The notes under the pieces are model-generated. The model was not told where the DNA came from, did no database searches, and saw nothing but the letters and a program-made list of their open reading frames with translations. Positions 15,423 through 24,767 of a stretch of DNA of 64,000 bases are shown in pieces (the stretch's first letter is position 1; each line of letters starts with the position of its first letter). The position numbers and the translations under genes are program-made. The stretch comes from Thermodesulfobacteriota bacterium (GTDB lineage Bacteria; Desulfobacterota; WTBG01; CAIYCZ01; CAIRTM01): NCBI GenBank assembly GCA_028278025.1, contig JANQFE010000045.1, positions 1-64,000 of the forward strand. Reading direction: 5' to 3'.

Positions 15423-17105
15423 ATGATTCCGACCAGTTATCCTGTCAGCGGCGATGATTTTATAAACAGGCGAGAAATCATGGAAAAACTCTTCCTGGCA
15501 TTCAATTCTCGCCAGAATGTTGCCCTTGTTGGTTTGCGAAGAACGGGGAAAACATCCATAGCTAAAGAGCTGTTGAGGGACCTTTGTGAACGGGAGAAGA
15601 AGAAAACGGTAAAACTGATATTCGATGTTCAGGAAAACGCCGGCGCGCCCGGCAGGTTTGCATACCGCCTGCTTATCTCGTTCCTGCGGGCTTTTAAAGA
15701 GGAAATGTTTCCCCGCCATGTCCTTGAAACACAGCCGGGCGATTTGCTTGAAATTGCCTCGCACATAGACAGCACAAGCCTTGATCAGCTCTCAAGATTT
15801 TTAACAGCCTATTTCCCGCCTTCAAATGCAGATAATGAGCGCACTGTTTTCGAGAGGATATGGCGCTTTCTGGATGAGTTCGCCGTCGAACAGGATATTC
15901 AGGTAGCCCTCGTCCTTGATGAGTTCCAGTCAATCAAAGCACTGCAAGCCTACAGGCAATGCAAGGATATTTTAGGATTACTCCAGGGTATTATATCTTC
16001 ATCTCAGCGACACATATGGTATTTGTTCACCGGTTCGATGGTCAGTATGATGGATGAAATCATCGAGGGATCAAAATCACCCTTTTACGGCAGAGTACAG
16101 CGTCTTGATGTGGGAAGTTTTACAAAGGAAGACACAATCATTCTGGCAGAAAAAACCTCTCAAAAACAGTTCAGTGGTGAAGCCATTGAGCTGCTTTGGT
16201 TGTTATCGGGGGGTATACCCTATTACATATTGGCAATTGTAAATGAGGCTGTTCATATCAGCCAGCGGGCAAGATTCATATCCAGATCAGACATTGAAAA
16301 CTCTTTTGTTAAGAGCCTTACAAGAGGTGAACTGGGGTCGCATTGTAATTATCTCTTAAACATCTCTCTGGAACGATCTAAAAAATCAGCTTTACTAAAA
16401 GAGGTTATAAAGCTGCTCGCATTCGAGCCCCTTCCTCCCGGCGAGCTGGCAAAAAAACTTCGAAAAGAAATCGGCTATACATCCCTTCCTCTGAGAAATT
16501 TACAGAATATGGACTTGGTCAGGAAAGAGGGAAAAACATATAAAATTGTCGATTCCATTCTTGCCATGTGGCTGAAATATGTTTACTCCTTTGAGGAGCC
16601 TTTCCTTGACAAAATACAAAAAGATGTCGACCGAAACTACAATGAATATATTGCGAAGCTGAAAAAAGAGCGCGGTTTCCTTTTTGAAAGTTATGTACGG
16701 GAGCTGCTGGGAAAGTTCGATGGAACCCGTTTGGAAAAAAAGGTTTTGCCACGATTTGCGTCAGTCGATTCAATCAATATTTTTGATGACGCGGGAATGG
16801 TTTTCGACAAGCCGAGCAATGTTGAAATCGACGCATTGTGCATTGGGTATGAAAACTGGCTATGCGAATTCAGGTTTCGGGGAAAAACTGTGGGCAGCAA
16901 GGATATAAAAATCCTTTCCCGAAAAAAAGAGCTTGTCGAAAAAAAATTAAATCTAAAAATACAAAAGCAGGTGTTTGTCTCCATGTCCGGATTCAGCCAT
17001 AGTGTTTTGAAACAGCGCACTGTGTGGTGTGTTGGTCAAGCTGCATTGAACACTCTTTTAAAGAACTTCAGTATGCGCCGGTTGGATCGGCAGGAAGAGG
17101 AATAA
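15423..17105 (+). CDS. AAA ATPase with PD-(D/E)XK-like C-terminus, cas-operon accessory
   Basis: This is a 560-residue protein of the archaeal-ATPase/DUF234 type. The N-terminal NTPase has NRREIMEKL, Walker A GLRRTGKTS near residue 37 and Walker B VALVLDEFQS near 162, then an LFTGS sensor-like segment. A winged-helix region lies around 330-370. The C-terminal part has VEIDALCIGYENWLCEFRFRG, resembling the D...ExK core of PD-(D/E)XK nucleases but with E-x-R. It sits between cas3 and cas10d, 3 bp before the latter. It is not a standard type I-D subunit, so it may be a recruited accessory ATPase/nuclease or a defence protein sharing the promoter. The start has no SD. Confidence 0.7.
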   Translation: MIPTSYPVSGDDFINRREIMEKLFLAFNSRQNVALVGLRRTGKTSIAKELLRDLCEREKKKTVKLIFDVQENAGAPGRFAYRLLISFLRAFKEEMFPRHVLETQPGDLLEIASHIDSTSLDQLSRFLTAYFPPSNADNERTVFERIWRFLDEFAVEQDIQVALVLDEFQSIKALQAYRQCKDILGLLQGIISSSQRHIWYLFTGSMVSMMDEIIEGSKSPFYGRVQRLDVGSFTKEDTIILAEKTSQKQFSGEAIELLWLLSGGIPYYILAIVNEAVHISQRARFISRSDIENSFVKSLTRGELGSHCNYLLNISLERSKKSALLKEVIKLLAFEPLPPGELAKKLRKEIGYTSLPLRNLQNMDLVRKEGKTYKIVDSILAMWLKYVYSFEEPFLDKIQKDVDRNYNEYIAKLKKERGFLFESYVRELLGKFDGTRLEKKVLPRFASVDSINIFDDAGMVFDKPSNVEIDALCIGYENWLCEFRFRGKTVGSKDIKILSRKKELVEKKLNLKIQKQVFVSMSGFSHSVLKQRTVWCVGQAALNTLLKNFSMRRLDRQEEE

Positions 17106-17108
17106 ACG

Positions 17109-19796
17109 ATGGATCAGCAGCAGGCCGTTCAGATACTCAAGCCTCTTATGTGGAAAGTCGGCAAATCAAACGGCGAGCAGCTCTGGATGCATCAGTTCAC
17201 GGTCTGGCATGTTTTCAGACAGATGTCGGATATCGGCGCTTTCCCGGCCCTGGAGAAGGAAAAGAGAGAGCTTCTGGAGCTGGCCTGTCTCCTGCATGAT
17301 GTAAAAAAAAGCACTCCCTGGAACCAGATGGTGATTTCCGGTGAAACCGATGCAGACACATTGCTCGGCACCTATCTCAGCTGGTGGCACGGCAAAGGCG
17401 TTTCGATTGATGCGCGCGAGAAGGTTGCTGTTAAAGCCCTGTTTTCACGCGGCCGGACAGACCATCAGATTGAGACAGAGCGCGACCTCGAATTTTTTTT
17501 AAAAGACTATTTAAACCGGGTTAAAGCCTCTATTCCATTTGAACTGAATGACGGCCGGATCAGAACGGTTTTTGATCTTATCAAACATCATTTTCTCAAA
17601 GAGGAAGATATATCCACCTCGGATGTGCCGGGATTCGGCAGCAACCTGTATACCCTGAAGCTCTGTGATCGTTTGGCCTCCATGGAGTCAATTGATCCGG
17701 CCGTGATACATGAGTTAAGAAACATAAATCGGCTTGGACGCAGGATTTTCGATGTTACGTATTTCACCATATCACGGCCGTTCGGGCCATTTACCGCTCT
17801 TGTATCTGATGTAGTGTTTGAAAGTTACCGGCAGTGCGGCTGGCAGCCCCTCCTTTACTTCGAAGGCGGTGGTGTCCTGGTGGGAAAGGGAGAAACAGAG
17901 CTGCCTGATAAAACAGCGATACTCAAAAAATTAAATGAACAGTTTCTTGAGAAGTCTTTAGATGCGGCACCCCTGCAGTTCGGCAGAAAGTCTGTGCTTG
18001 AGGGAATGGCCGGGGACTATGTGCATACATTTTTAAAAGTCAAAAAAGACGAGCTTCTCAGGAAATTTAATGAAGCAGATGGTGGTATCGCCTTTTTTAA
18101 ACTGCTCACCGAGATAGTGGACAGATGCGGATACAACACCAGAACAGAACGGGAGAAACGGCCCGCTCTCGATGTGCTGTTCGGCTTGACGGGAGGAACC
18201 CGAGGCATTCCTCTGGCAGGCCCAAAATGGGAGCACTATAGAAACGAACATCTGCCTTATAAAGCCGATGGGTCAGGTAAGGTCGATAAGCAAGGGGCTA
18301 TCTCACATGTTTTTAATTGTTTAAATATTCAAGAGGCGATCCCGGAAAAGTTGTTTGAAGAATTGAATATTGCTGACGCGCCACTCAAAGACTGCACCTC
18401 GCGGGTACTTTTTGATGTTTTAGCAGGGTTGGCCGTCCAATATGAACGAGAGGGTGAAGCTGCGTTGCAGACCTATTTTGATGAGATCATCTCAATAGAG
18501 GAAGAGAAAAATTTTAGAAGCATTACCTTAAATCGTTTTGAGCAGTATAAAGCCTACAAACGGAATCCGTCTGACACAACAACAGGGGTGTGTGAGATAT
18601 GTGGCTGCACCATAACACAGAAACCGGGCGCCGACTTTGCAAAAGGGCAAATCCAGGCGTTTACCCAGATCAAAGCAAGACCGGACGTGCCTCGAAAAAT
18701 TTGCCCCTTCTGTGCATATGACAACAGCATCATGCGGCAAGGAGTCGGGAAGTGGATACCTGTTTATGTGAAGGTGTATACAAAAGTCCCGATGATTTTC
18801 CGGGAAGAAATCACTGAAATAATCAAGGTTCTTAAAGACGGCATCATCCGGCTCCAGAATATTGAAAGCATGGAGAAGCGCTGGGGACTCTTATTTCCGT
18901 CCGTTGACATCCCTGTGGCTTCAAGCGATTACGATGTCCTGGAATATGTGGCAACATCGGACAGGGGTGAAATGATCCTTCGGCTTGAATCCGTAGACGC
19001 TAAGAAATACAGCCCGAAGGATATGCAGGCAAAATATGAACCACTGTATCACCTTCTCAATCTGCTCGGTTTTCGGGTCAGCATCGGCAGGGAAGAGCAG
19101 GTTGGCCTTTTTGGTGAAACGATACTCGGCACAGAGAGCGACTATTTAAAATCACTTGCCGTTGTTCTGTTAAGCTCTGCTGTTGATAAAATGCGGAAAT
19201 ATCTTTTTGCAAAAGATCTCATTGCCAAATCACCAAGCGTTGCGGTTGCCTATGCAGGGCAGGAGGAAAAAGATCGAAAGGGGAATAGCTATTTTAGGCT
19301 TTCGGATGAATCCGCCGAAAAATTTTTTGAATATATATATACGTCGAATATTAATTTATTTAGATTGAATGGGGGAGGTGGCTATCTTATGAAAAATTTA
19401 CTTGAAGATGCGGTCTTTTTTGCTGAGGGGATTCCGAAGTTTTGCTGGAGATTCGATGATGAGTGGAAAAAGTGGCATCAAAGCAGCTCCAAACACCTTA
19501 TTACCAAGCCCCTCAGCCGGGCACTGAATGAAATTTTACAGGGAAGAAGTTTTGATGAGGCCTTTGCAAAGTTTCTTGAACAGCTTAGGGAAAATATTGC
19601 TAAAGAGCAATCAGATGAAGCCAAAACAGATGTAACAGAGTTGAATGCCTTTGTTAAGGAAGCAAAATCAAAATTGGAAAAATATTATGAACTGAAACAG
19701 AAAAACATTACTGAATTCATAAGGGTGAAAAACGCTCTCCTTTCAACAGTATATGTTTTTAAACGATATGACAATTTAAAGGAGGTAATACAATGA
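17109..19796 (+). CDS. cas10d: Type I-D large subunit Cas10d (Csc3)
   Basis: This 895-residue large subunit of the type I-D Cascade carries the HD nuclease used with Cas3'. An HD motif is visible as LACLLHDVKKS (His63-Asp64), with an upstream His near 28. A four-Cys zinc ribbon (CEIC near residue 496, CPFC near 531) lies in the middle, and the C-terminus is helical. No GGDD palm motif is seen, which argues against type III Cas10 and for Cas10d. It begins 3 bp after the ATPase gene and ends in an ATGA overlap with csc2. Somewhat short compared with many Csc3 proteins of about 1000 residues. Confidence 0.85.
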   Translation: MDQQQAVQILKPLMWKVGKSNGEQLWMHQFTVWHVFRQMSDIGAFPALEKEKRELLELACLLHDVKKSTPWNQMVISGETDADTLLGTYLSWWHGKGVSIDAREKVAVKALFSRGRTDHQIETERDLEFFLKDYLNRVKASIPFELNDGRIRTVFDLIKHHFLKEEDISTSDVPGFGSNLYTLKLCDRLASMESIDPAVIHELRNINRLGRRIFDVTYFTISRPFGPFTALVSDVVFESYRQCGWQPLLYFEGGGVLVGKGETELPDKTAILKKLNEQFLEKSLDAAPLQFGRKSVLEGMAGDYVHTFLKVKKDELLRKFNEADGGIAFFKLLTEIVDRCGYNTRTEREKRPALDVLFGLTGGTRGIPLAGPKWEHYRNEHLPYKADGSGKVDKQGAISHVFNCLNIQEAIPEKLFEELNIADAPLKDCTSRVLFDVLAGLAVQYEREGEAALQTYFDEIISIEEEKNFRSITLNRFEQYKAYKRNPSDTTTGVCEICGCTITQKPGADFAKGQIQAFTQIKARPDVPRKICPFCAYDNSIMRQGVGKWIPVYVKVYTKVPMIFREEITEIIKVLKDGIIRLQNIESMEKRWGLLFPSVDIPVASSDYDVLEYVATSDRGEMILRLESVDAKKYSPKDMQAKYEPLYHLLNLLGFRVSIGREEQVGLFGETILGTESDYLKSLAVVLLSSAVDKMRKYLFAKDLIAKSPSVAVAYAGQEEKDRKGNSYFRLSDESAEKFFEYIYTSNINLFRLNGGGGYLMKNLLEDAVFFAEGIPKFCWRFDDEWKKWHQSSSKHLITKPLSRALNEILQGRSFDEAFAKFLEQLRENIAKEQSDEAKTDVTELNAFVKEAKSKLEKYYELKQKNITEFIRVKNALLSTVYVFKRYDNLKEVIQ

Positions 19797-20569
19797 CCCT
19801 TTTAACAGAGCCGACGATATTGTCCAGGGGTGTTTATCTTCAGCTTGTGGTGAACATAAAACTGCTCGATGATGCGATCATCAGAAGCAATGAGCCGGAA
19901 GAAGTTTTGACCTGTAGTTACTCGTCTCTGGGTAATCGCTTTATTATTCCCTGGCGCAAGGTGAAAGGCAAGCTCAGGCGGCTTGTCATGGAGAAACAGC
20001 GTGGCTTTGATATTATGCCGGCTTGTCATCTGAAGGATGATTTATGCATGGAATGTCCCTCTTGTTTTTTATTCGGCGGTACAGGTGAAACCTCCAGTAA
20101 AAAAGCATCATATAACATTCTTTCCCGGGTTCTCGGAGAAAGTTTTATTTCAAAAACCAAGGTCGGGGAAGTACAGCCATATACCGCTAATGCAGTTGAT
20201 GAGGTTGATCTAACAACGGGTCAGGCATTGATGACTATCGTGACCGTTCCCAAAGAAACGGAGTTTCTGGGGGTCGTCACGCTTCGCGACCCCACCGCAG
20301 CAATGGTTTCTATTGTTGCAGACAACCTGCAACGCCTGACAAGAATCGGGGCAAGCACGCGCGAGTGGGGCCGTGTAAAAACGGAGATACTGGGATACAA
20401 AATATCAGACCGTGAAGACCTGACCGCATATGATCTGGTAAACAACGACACTTTGCCGGATGGTCTCGACAAAATCTCCGAATCGAATTTGCCCGATGTT
20501 AAAGATTCTTATACAAGTCTTGATCTCGAAGTAAAGAGACTTTTGAATGAACACGGATTAATAAAATGA
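19793..20569 (+). CDS. csc2: Type I-D Cas7 backbone subunit Csc2
   Basis: This 258-residue Cas7-family protein forms the crRNA-binding backbone of the type I-D complex. The segment CHLKDDLCMECPSCFLFGG (Cys pairs) followed by GEVQPYTANAVDEVDL resembles the conserved Cys-containing insertion and thumb region of Csc2. Later VVTLRDPTAAMVSIVADNLQ and GRVKTEILGY fit the C-terminal RAMP part. GGAGG 7 bases upstream and the 4-bp overlap with cas10d fix the start. It is shorter than typical Csc2 (about 320 residues). Confidence 0.8.
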   Translation: MTLLTEPTILSRGVYLQLVVNIKLLDDAIIRSNEPEEVLTCSYSSLGNRFIIPWRKVKGKLRRLVMEKQRGFDIMPACHLKDDLCMECPSCFLFGGTGETSSKKASYNILSRVLGESFISKTKVGEVQPYTANAVDEVDLTTGQALMTIVTVPKETEFLGVVTLRDPTAAMVSIVADNLQRLTRIGASTREWGRVKTEILGYKISDREDLTAYDLVNNDTLPDGLDKISESNLPDVKDSYTSLDLEVKRLLNEHGLIK

Positions 20570-21270
20570 TTCTGTTTAAATATACAATCAGACTGCTTGA
20601 CCCGCTGTTTTATTCCCGTGAGGGGTTGGGCGCGGCTGTTACGCCGCGGTATATACACGCAACAGCCGTCAACCATGCGGTAGCCTATGCAACCGGGGCG
20701 GGCGAGAACCAGCCGTATATAATGTCTGAAGAGAACGGCGGCCGTAATGTTCCCCGTTATAAAAGCTCGCACATAGCCCTTGATTTCTACTTTACGCCTG
20801 CCCGCATGAAGGGCAACCCGCGATACATGCCGGAAATTGTGAAGGGAGAACTTGACGGCTTTGTCTGTAAAGGCTATCCGGGTGCCGAAGTCCTGCGGGC
20901 TTCGCAAATTTTCTCCCTTGCGCCGGATACGGAATTCGAGGGTTTTGGATATTGTAATGATATGTCTTCTGTTCCTGAGATAATCAGGCTCGGCAGTTTC
21001 AGAGGTAAGGCTCGTCTTGCAATTCACTCTGGAAGATTCCTTGGGAAGGCAGAAAACCAAATTGTAGACCACCCGACAGATCCGCTGGTGACCGATACCA
21101 CACGGGGCACTATGGTCACTATGTTTCCCTATCCCATAATAGAAAACCCGGTATGCAGAACATGCTGTAAAATAAAATTAAAAGGTGAGCGATTCCCCTT
21201 TACCATAGCCGTGCCGGTCACCTTTTCTTTTGATGAAACACCCATCAAGGGAGATACTGCTGTGTTTTAA
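20566..21270 (+). CDS. csc1: Type I-D Cas5 subunit Csc1
   Basis: This 234-residue RAMP protein caps the 5' handle of crRNA in the type I-D complex. The N-terminal YTIRLLDPLFYSREGLG and PRYIHATAVNHAVAYA match the Csc1 pattern, and a Gly-containing segment GSFRGKARLAI follows near 145. It overlaps csc2 by 4 bp (ATGA). Its order after csc2 is the standard type I-D arrangement. Confidence 0.8.
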   Translation: MILFKYTIRLLDPLFYSREGLGAAVTPRYIHATAVNHAVAYATGAGENQPYIMSEENGGRNVPRYKSSHIALDFYFTPARMKGNPRYMPEIVKGELDGFVCKGYPGAEVLRASQIFSLAPDTEFEGFGYCNDMSSVPEIIRLGSFRGKARLAIHSGRFLGKAENQIVDHPTDPLVTDTTRGTMVTMFPYPIIENPVCRTCCKIKLKGERFPFTIAVPVTFSFDETPIKGDTAVF

Positions 21271-21284
21271 TACGGAGTTATGCG

Positions 21285-21959
21285 GTGGATGCAACCATGC
21301 TGATAACAACATTCAAAACCGACCGGACGGTTACCCAGTCAGCGTCTTTTTTTCGGGGCTTTGTTGCCGGCCGATTTCCCGAATCCGTACTCCTGCACCA
21401 GCATGACGGACAAAATCTTATATATGCTCATCCCTTGGTTCAATACAAGCTGCTTGATGATTTGATGATTGTTGGAATGTGCGATGGTGCTGAAGCTTTA
21501 CATAATATTTATAACCGGATTGACAGGATTGTATTAGGTGGGGAAATGTATAATGTAACCGAGAAAAGCATGCACGAAAAAACAGTTGATTTTTCACACT
21601 CACCATCATTTGTTTCCTACACCTTCCTCACCCCCTGGCTGGCCCTCAATGAAAACAACTACAAAAAATACCAGCGGCTCGGCACGTGGCAGAAGCGAAA
21701 AGAGCTGTTGTCTAAAATCCTGATCGGCAACATACTGTCCATGTCAAAGAGCCTGGGCTATACCGTGCCGGCACCGATCGAGGTAGAGCTGGGGAAACTG
21801 CGCGAAGTTCCCACAAAGCTCAAAGGCACGCCCATGATTGGGTTCCTCGGAAGTTTTTCGGTGAACTTCGAGATACCCGATCTGTGGGGCATCGGCAAAT
21901 CGGTTTCGCGCGGGTTCGGGACTGTGAAAAGAATAAGGAAAGCAGAAAAGCAGGAGTAA
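21285..21959 (+). CDS. cas6: CRISPR pre-crRNA endoribonuclease Cas6
   Basis: This 224-residue Cas6 protein should cleave repeats to leave the 8-nt ATTGAAAC handle present in the array repeats. The C-terminal glycine-rich loop WGIGKSVSRGFGTV (about residues 202-215) is the family hallmark, and the fold is RAMP-like. A catalytic His cannot be assigned from sequence alone. The GTG at 21285 is preferred because GGAG lies 7 bases upstream. ATG at 21297 is an in-frame alternative without SD. Confidence 0.85.
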   Translation: MDATMLITTFKTDRTVTQSASFFRGFVAGRFPESVLLHQHDGQNLIYAHPLVQYKLLDDLMIVGMCDGAEALHNIYNRIDRIVLGGEMYNVTEKSMHEKTVDFSHSPSFVSYTFLTPWLALNENNYKKYQRLGTWQKRKELLSKILIGNILSMSKSLGYTVPAPIEVELGKLREVPTKLKGTPMIGFLGSFSVNFEIPDLWGIGKSVSRGFGTVKRIRKAEKQE

Positions 21960-21975
21960 AAACGGAGGGGGAGCA

Positions 21976-22350
21976 ATGGGCTTGGCACACGAAGAGCTGA
22001 GCAGTGAAATAATCGGTGCTGCAATTGCCGTTCACAGGGAGTTGGGTCCTGGATTTCTGGAATCGATCTATGAAAATGCTATGGCGATCGAGTTGCAAAG
22101 AAAGGGGCTGTCCTTTACCAGGCAGAAGGAGGTGGTTATTTGCTATGATGGCTTTGACGTAGGCAGGCATCGGCTTGACCTTTTTGTTGAGAACACATTC
22201 GTGGTAGAACTCAAGGCCATTAAGAATCTGGAGGATATACATTTCGCAGTTGTGCGATCATATCTGAAAGCAATGGAAAGGGAGCACGGTCTTTTACTGA
22301 ATTTTGCAAAAGCGCCGCTCGAAATCAAAAGGGTCATTTTAACAATCTGA
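21976..22350 (+). CDS. GxxExxY-family protein
   Basis: This is a 124-residue protein with the signature GPGFLESIYENAMAIEL, then a C-terminal core RHRLDLFVENTFVVELKAI that matches the D...E-x-K pattern of PD-(D/E)XK nucleases. The family is widespread with no proven function. A strong SD (GGAGGGGGAG) precedes the ATG, 16 bp after cas6, so it is probably co-transcribed with the cas genes. Similar genes occur widely outside CRISPR loci, so it may simply be a passenger. Confidence 0.85.
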   Translation: MGLAHEELSSEIIGAAIAVHRELGPGFLESIYENAMAIELQRKGLSFTRQKEVVICYDGFDVGRHRLDLFVENTFVVELKAIKNLEDIHFAVVRSYLKAMEREHGLLLNFAKAPLEIKRVILTI

Positions 22351-22485
22351 CCGGATGTTTCCTTATTTCCTGCGTTCCTTATTGATTATAAACCGCTAAG
22401 TGGAGCAATATGAAGGACACTGCTGAGATATCAGCATGAGTCTTTATCGGTTGTTGAAGAGTATGGGAGCTGAGGAGTTGAATGC

Positions 22486-23030
22486 ATGCGTAAAAAAACA
22501 AAAAAGACACTTACCTCTGAATATCAGAACCTGTTAGGTGATATCAAGAATCGTATCCGCTCGGCACAATATGAAGCACTGCGTGTGGTGAACAAGGAGT
22601 TGATAGCCCTTTACTGAGATATCGGCCGCATGATTGCAGAGCGGCAGGGCAAAGGCAGTTGGGGGAAATCCGTGGTTGAACAACTGTCCAAAGACCTGCG
22701 GTTGGAGTTTCCGGGCATACGGGGTTTTTCTGCCCGAAATATATGGTACATACGAGAATTTTATCTCAACTATGCTGGTCACAAAAAACTGCAAACAATG
22801 GTTGCAGCAATTGGCTGGACACATAATGTTATCAGGTGAGTTTTGCATTTGCTATCCGCCGGACACTGTCTTGCAAATCTGATGCTAGCCAAGGAACAAT
22901 AATAATTTCCGAGACAATGACTCGGAAATTCAATACTCAGGAACTTTTTGAATATAAACTGCAATTGTCCGATGAAAAAACACTTGCAGATGAAATAAAT
23001 AAGGCCCGAAGGGCTATCGAAAACAATTAA
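22486..23030 (+). pseudogene. Broken DUF1016/YhcG-type PDDEXK nuclease gene
   Basis: The N-terminal domain begins MRKKTKKTLTSEYQNLLGDI and is interrupted by TGA at 22615-22617, where the family has Trp (ALY-W-DIGRMI). It continues in frame as DIGRMIAERQGKGSWGKSVV through a WTHNVI motif to a stop at 22837-22839. The catalytic middle is deleted. A C-terminal fragment, LFEYKLQLSDEKTLADEI, ends at 23030. The TGG-to-TGA change plus deletion mark it as a pseudogene. Confidence 0.7.
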
Positions 23031-23039
23031 GGGGTACAC

Positions 23040-23423
23040 ATGAAAATCAAACGCAAGAATCCATTAAAGAAAAAAGCTAAAAAAGGTTTTCGAGGGTATC
23101 CGATTGCCACCGTTGCATATTACGATCCTGATAATAAACGGGCCTCAAAGGTTACGGTAGGTATTGTAGTCGGTGAAAGTGAGGATGATATGGCCGCTCT
23201 CGAACGATGGTATTCTGAGGACGGCGATGTACGGTTGGATCGAAAAATTAATGAAGAGATTCTTGCATTTATCGAAAGCCATGCTCCCAAAAGCGTCATT
23301 ATGACCGACGGTATTATAGGCTGCCCGCACGAAGAAGGTATCGATTACCCCGAGGGTGAAAAATGTCCGGAATGTCCGTTTTGGGCACACAGAGACAGAT
23401 TTACGAATGAGATAACACATTAA
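23040..23423 (+). CDS. Conserved hypothetical protein with C-terminal Cys cluster
   Basis: This is a 127-residue protein with a basic N-terminus (KIKRKNPLKKKAKKGF). A globular part contains GYPIATVAYYDPDNKRA and SVIMTDGIIGCPHEEGIDYP. The tail GEKCPECPFWAHRDR could hold zinc through CPH...CPEC. I recognise it as a family seen in several proteobacterial genomes, without known function. It lies between the broken nuclease gene and cas1. Whether it has a CRISPR role is unknown. Confidence 0.7.
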   Translation: MKIKRKNPLKKKAKKGFRGYPIATVAYYDPDNKRASKVTVGIVVGESEDDMAALERWYSEDGDVRLDRKINEEILAFIESHAPKSVIMTDGIIGCPHEEGIDYPEGEKCPECPFWAHRDRFTNEITH

Positions 23424-23439
23424 CTCTTTAACTCATTTT

Positions 23440-24459
23440 ATGCAGCTTTTTATCAACACCCCCGGCACTATGGTCAGGCAGAAAGATGAATGTTTCTGCA
23501 TTATAAAGGATGACCGGAAGACTGAGATCACACCCCGCAAGGTGGAAAGCATCGTGTTTACCAACCAGGCATTTGTCTCCACGCAGGCGTTGGTGCTGGC
23601 ACTGGAACATAATATAGATGTCATCTTTCTTGACAGGTACGGTGATCCTGCAGGCCGTGTGTGGCATTCCAAGATGGGCAGCACCGCTCTTATCCGACGC
23701 AGGCAGCTCGAAGCGGCAGAAACAGAGACAGGATTTGATCTGGTTGCAGAAATGATTACCGCGAAACTCAACAACAAAATCAGATTTTTAAAAAAATTGA
23801 AAGCAGCAAGGCCCGGGTCAGACGACAGCTTCAATCAATATATAGAACGGATCGAGACCGCCTGCACATCCGTAAAAAATATGCAGGGAAGCCTTGAAGA
23901 AAAAAGGGGCTCTCTTATGGGGATCGAAGGGGCCGCCGGAAGGGCCTATTTTGAATGCCTGTCTTATATCATGCCTGAAAAATACCGGTTTTCAGGCAGA
24001 TCAAGGAGGCCGGCCCGCGATGAATTTAACGCCGTGCTTAACTATATGTACGGTATTCTTTATTCACATATAGAAAAGTCTTTGATTCTTTCCGGACTTG
24101 ATCCTTTTGTCGGGTTTCTGCACGTCGACAATTATAATAAAAAATCCCTGGTCTTTGATTTTATAGAACCGTTTCGTATTTCTGCTGAACAGTGCACTGT
24201 GTATCTTTTTACCGGCAAAAAAATCAAAGATGAATATTTTGACAGGGCTCAGGATGCCGTCAGCCTGAACCAGGATGGCAAACCTGTAGTCATAGAATCC
24301 ATTAACAATCATCTTGATGAAAGTATTCGCTATCGCCGCAGGAATGTGAAACGCAGGCATATCATGTTGCATGAAGCTCACAGAATAGCTAATATGCTGC
24401 TGGACGACACGGAAGAAAGAAAACGCCGACCGGCCTGGCTTGATATAAAGGAGCTGTGA
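23440..24459 (+). CDS. cas1: CRISPR integrase Cas1
   Basis: With Cas2 it inserts new spacers at the leader end of the array. The 339 residues have the Cas1 layout. An N-terminal beta-sandwich has FTNQAFVSTQALVLALEHNI and VIFLDRYGDPAGR. The helical catalytic domain has GIEGAAGRAYFECL (catalytic Glu), GFLHVDNYNKKSLVFDF (His) and FIEPFR (acidic ligand). The cas2 start overlaps its end by 4 bp. Confidence 0.95.
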   Translation: MQLFINTPGTMVRQKDECFCIIKDDRKTEITPRKVESIVFTNQAFVSTQALVLALEHNIDVIFLDRYGDPAGRVWHSKMGSTALIRRRQLEAAETETGFDLVAEMITAKLNNKIRFLKKLKAARPGSDDSFNQYIERIETACTSVKNMQGSLEEKRGSLMGIEGAAGRAYFECLSYIMPEKYRFSGRSRRPARDEFNAVLNYMYGILYSHIEKSLILSGLDPFVGFLHVDNYNKKSLVFDFIEPFRISAEQCTVYLFTGKKIKDEYFDRAQDAVSLNQDGKPVVIESINNHLDESIRYRRRNVKRRHIMLHEAHRIANMLLDDTEERKRRPAWLDIKEL

Positions 24460-24767
24460 TGACACGGGGAACCGATCTTCTTTTGTGGGTACTGTACGAT
24501 ATTGTTGAGGACAAGCCCAGAAACAAGGTAGCCGGTCTCTGCAAGAAGGCCGGTTTGACCAGGGTCCAAAAAAGTGCTTTTCTGGGCAGAATCGAACGCA
24601 ACCGTTACGATGAGCTGGCCGAGGCATGTCGTGATCTGATAAATGAAGAAACCGACAGTGTCTATCTTTTCCCTTTTTGTGAAGACGATTTTAAAAAGAT
24701 CAGGGTACATGGTCAGGGTTTTGACAAAAAACTGGTAAATGATGAAATCCTCCAGCAATTTTTTTAA
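24456..24767 (+). CDS. cas2: CRISPR adaptation protein Cas2
   Basis: A 103-residue ferredoxin-like Cas2. The first strand LLLWVLYDIVEDKPRNKVAG carries the Asp of the family, and the following helix/loop GLTRVQKSAFLGRI is typical. It forms the Cas1-Cas2 integrase complex. It overlaps cas1 by 4 bp and cas4 by 29 bp. Confidence 0.92.
   Translation: MMTRGTDLLLWVLYDIVEDKPRNKVAGLCKKAGLTRVQKSAFLGRIERNRYDELAEACRDLINEETDSVYLFPFCEDDFKKIRVHGQGFDKKLVNDEILQQFF

Noticed and set aside
17109-19796. Type III Cas10 (Csm1/Cmr2)
   Set aside because: No GGDD motif is visible and the neighbours are csc2, csc1 and a Cas3' helicase, which define type I-D.
22615-22617. Selenocysteine in the DUF1016 gene
   Set aside because: The family has Trp at this position, and the gene is also missing its catalytic middle, so decay is the better explanation.
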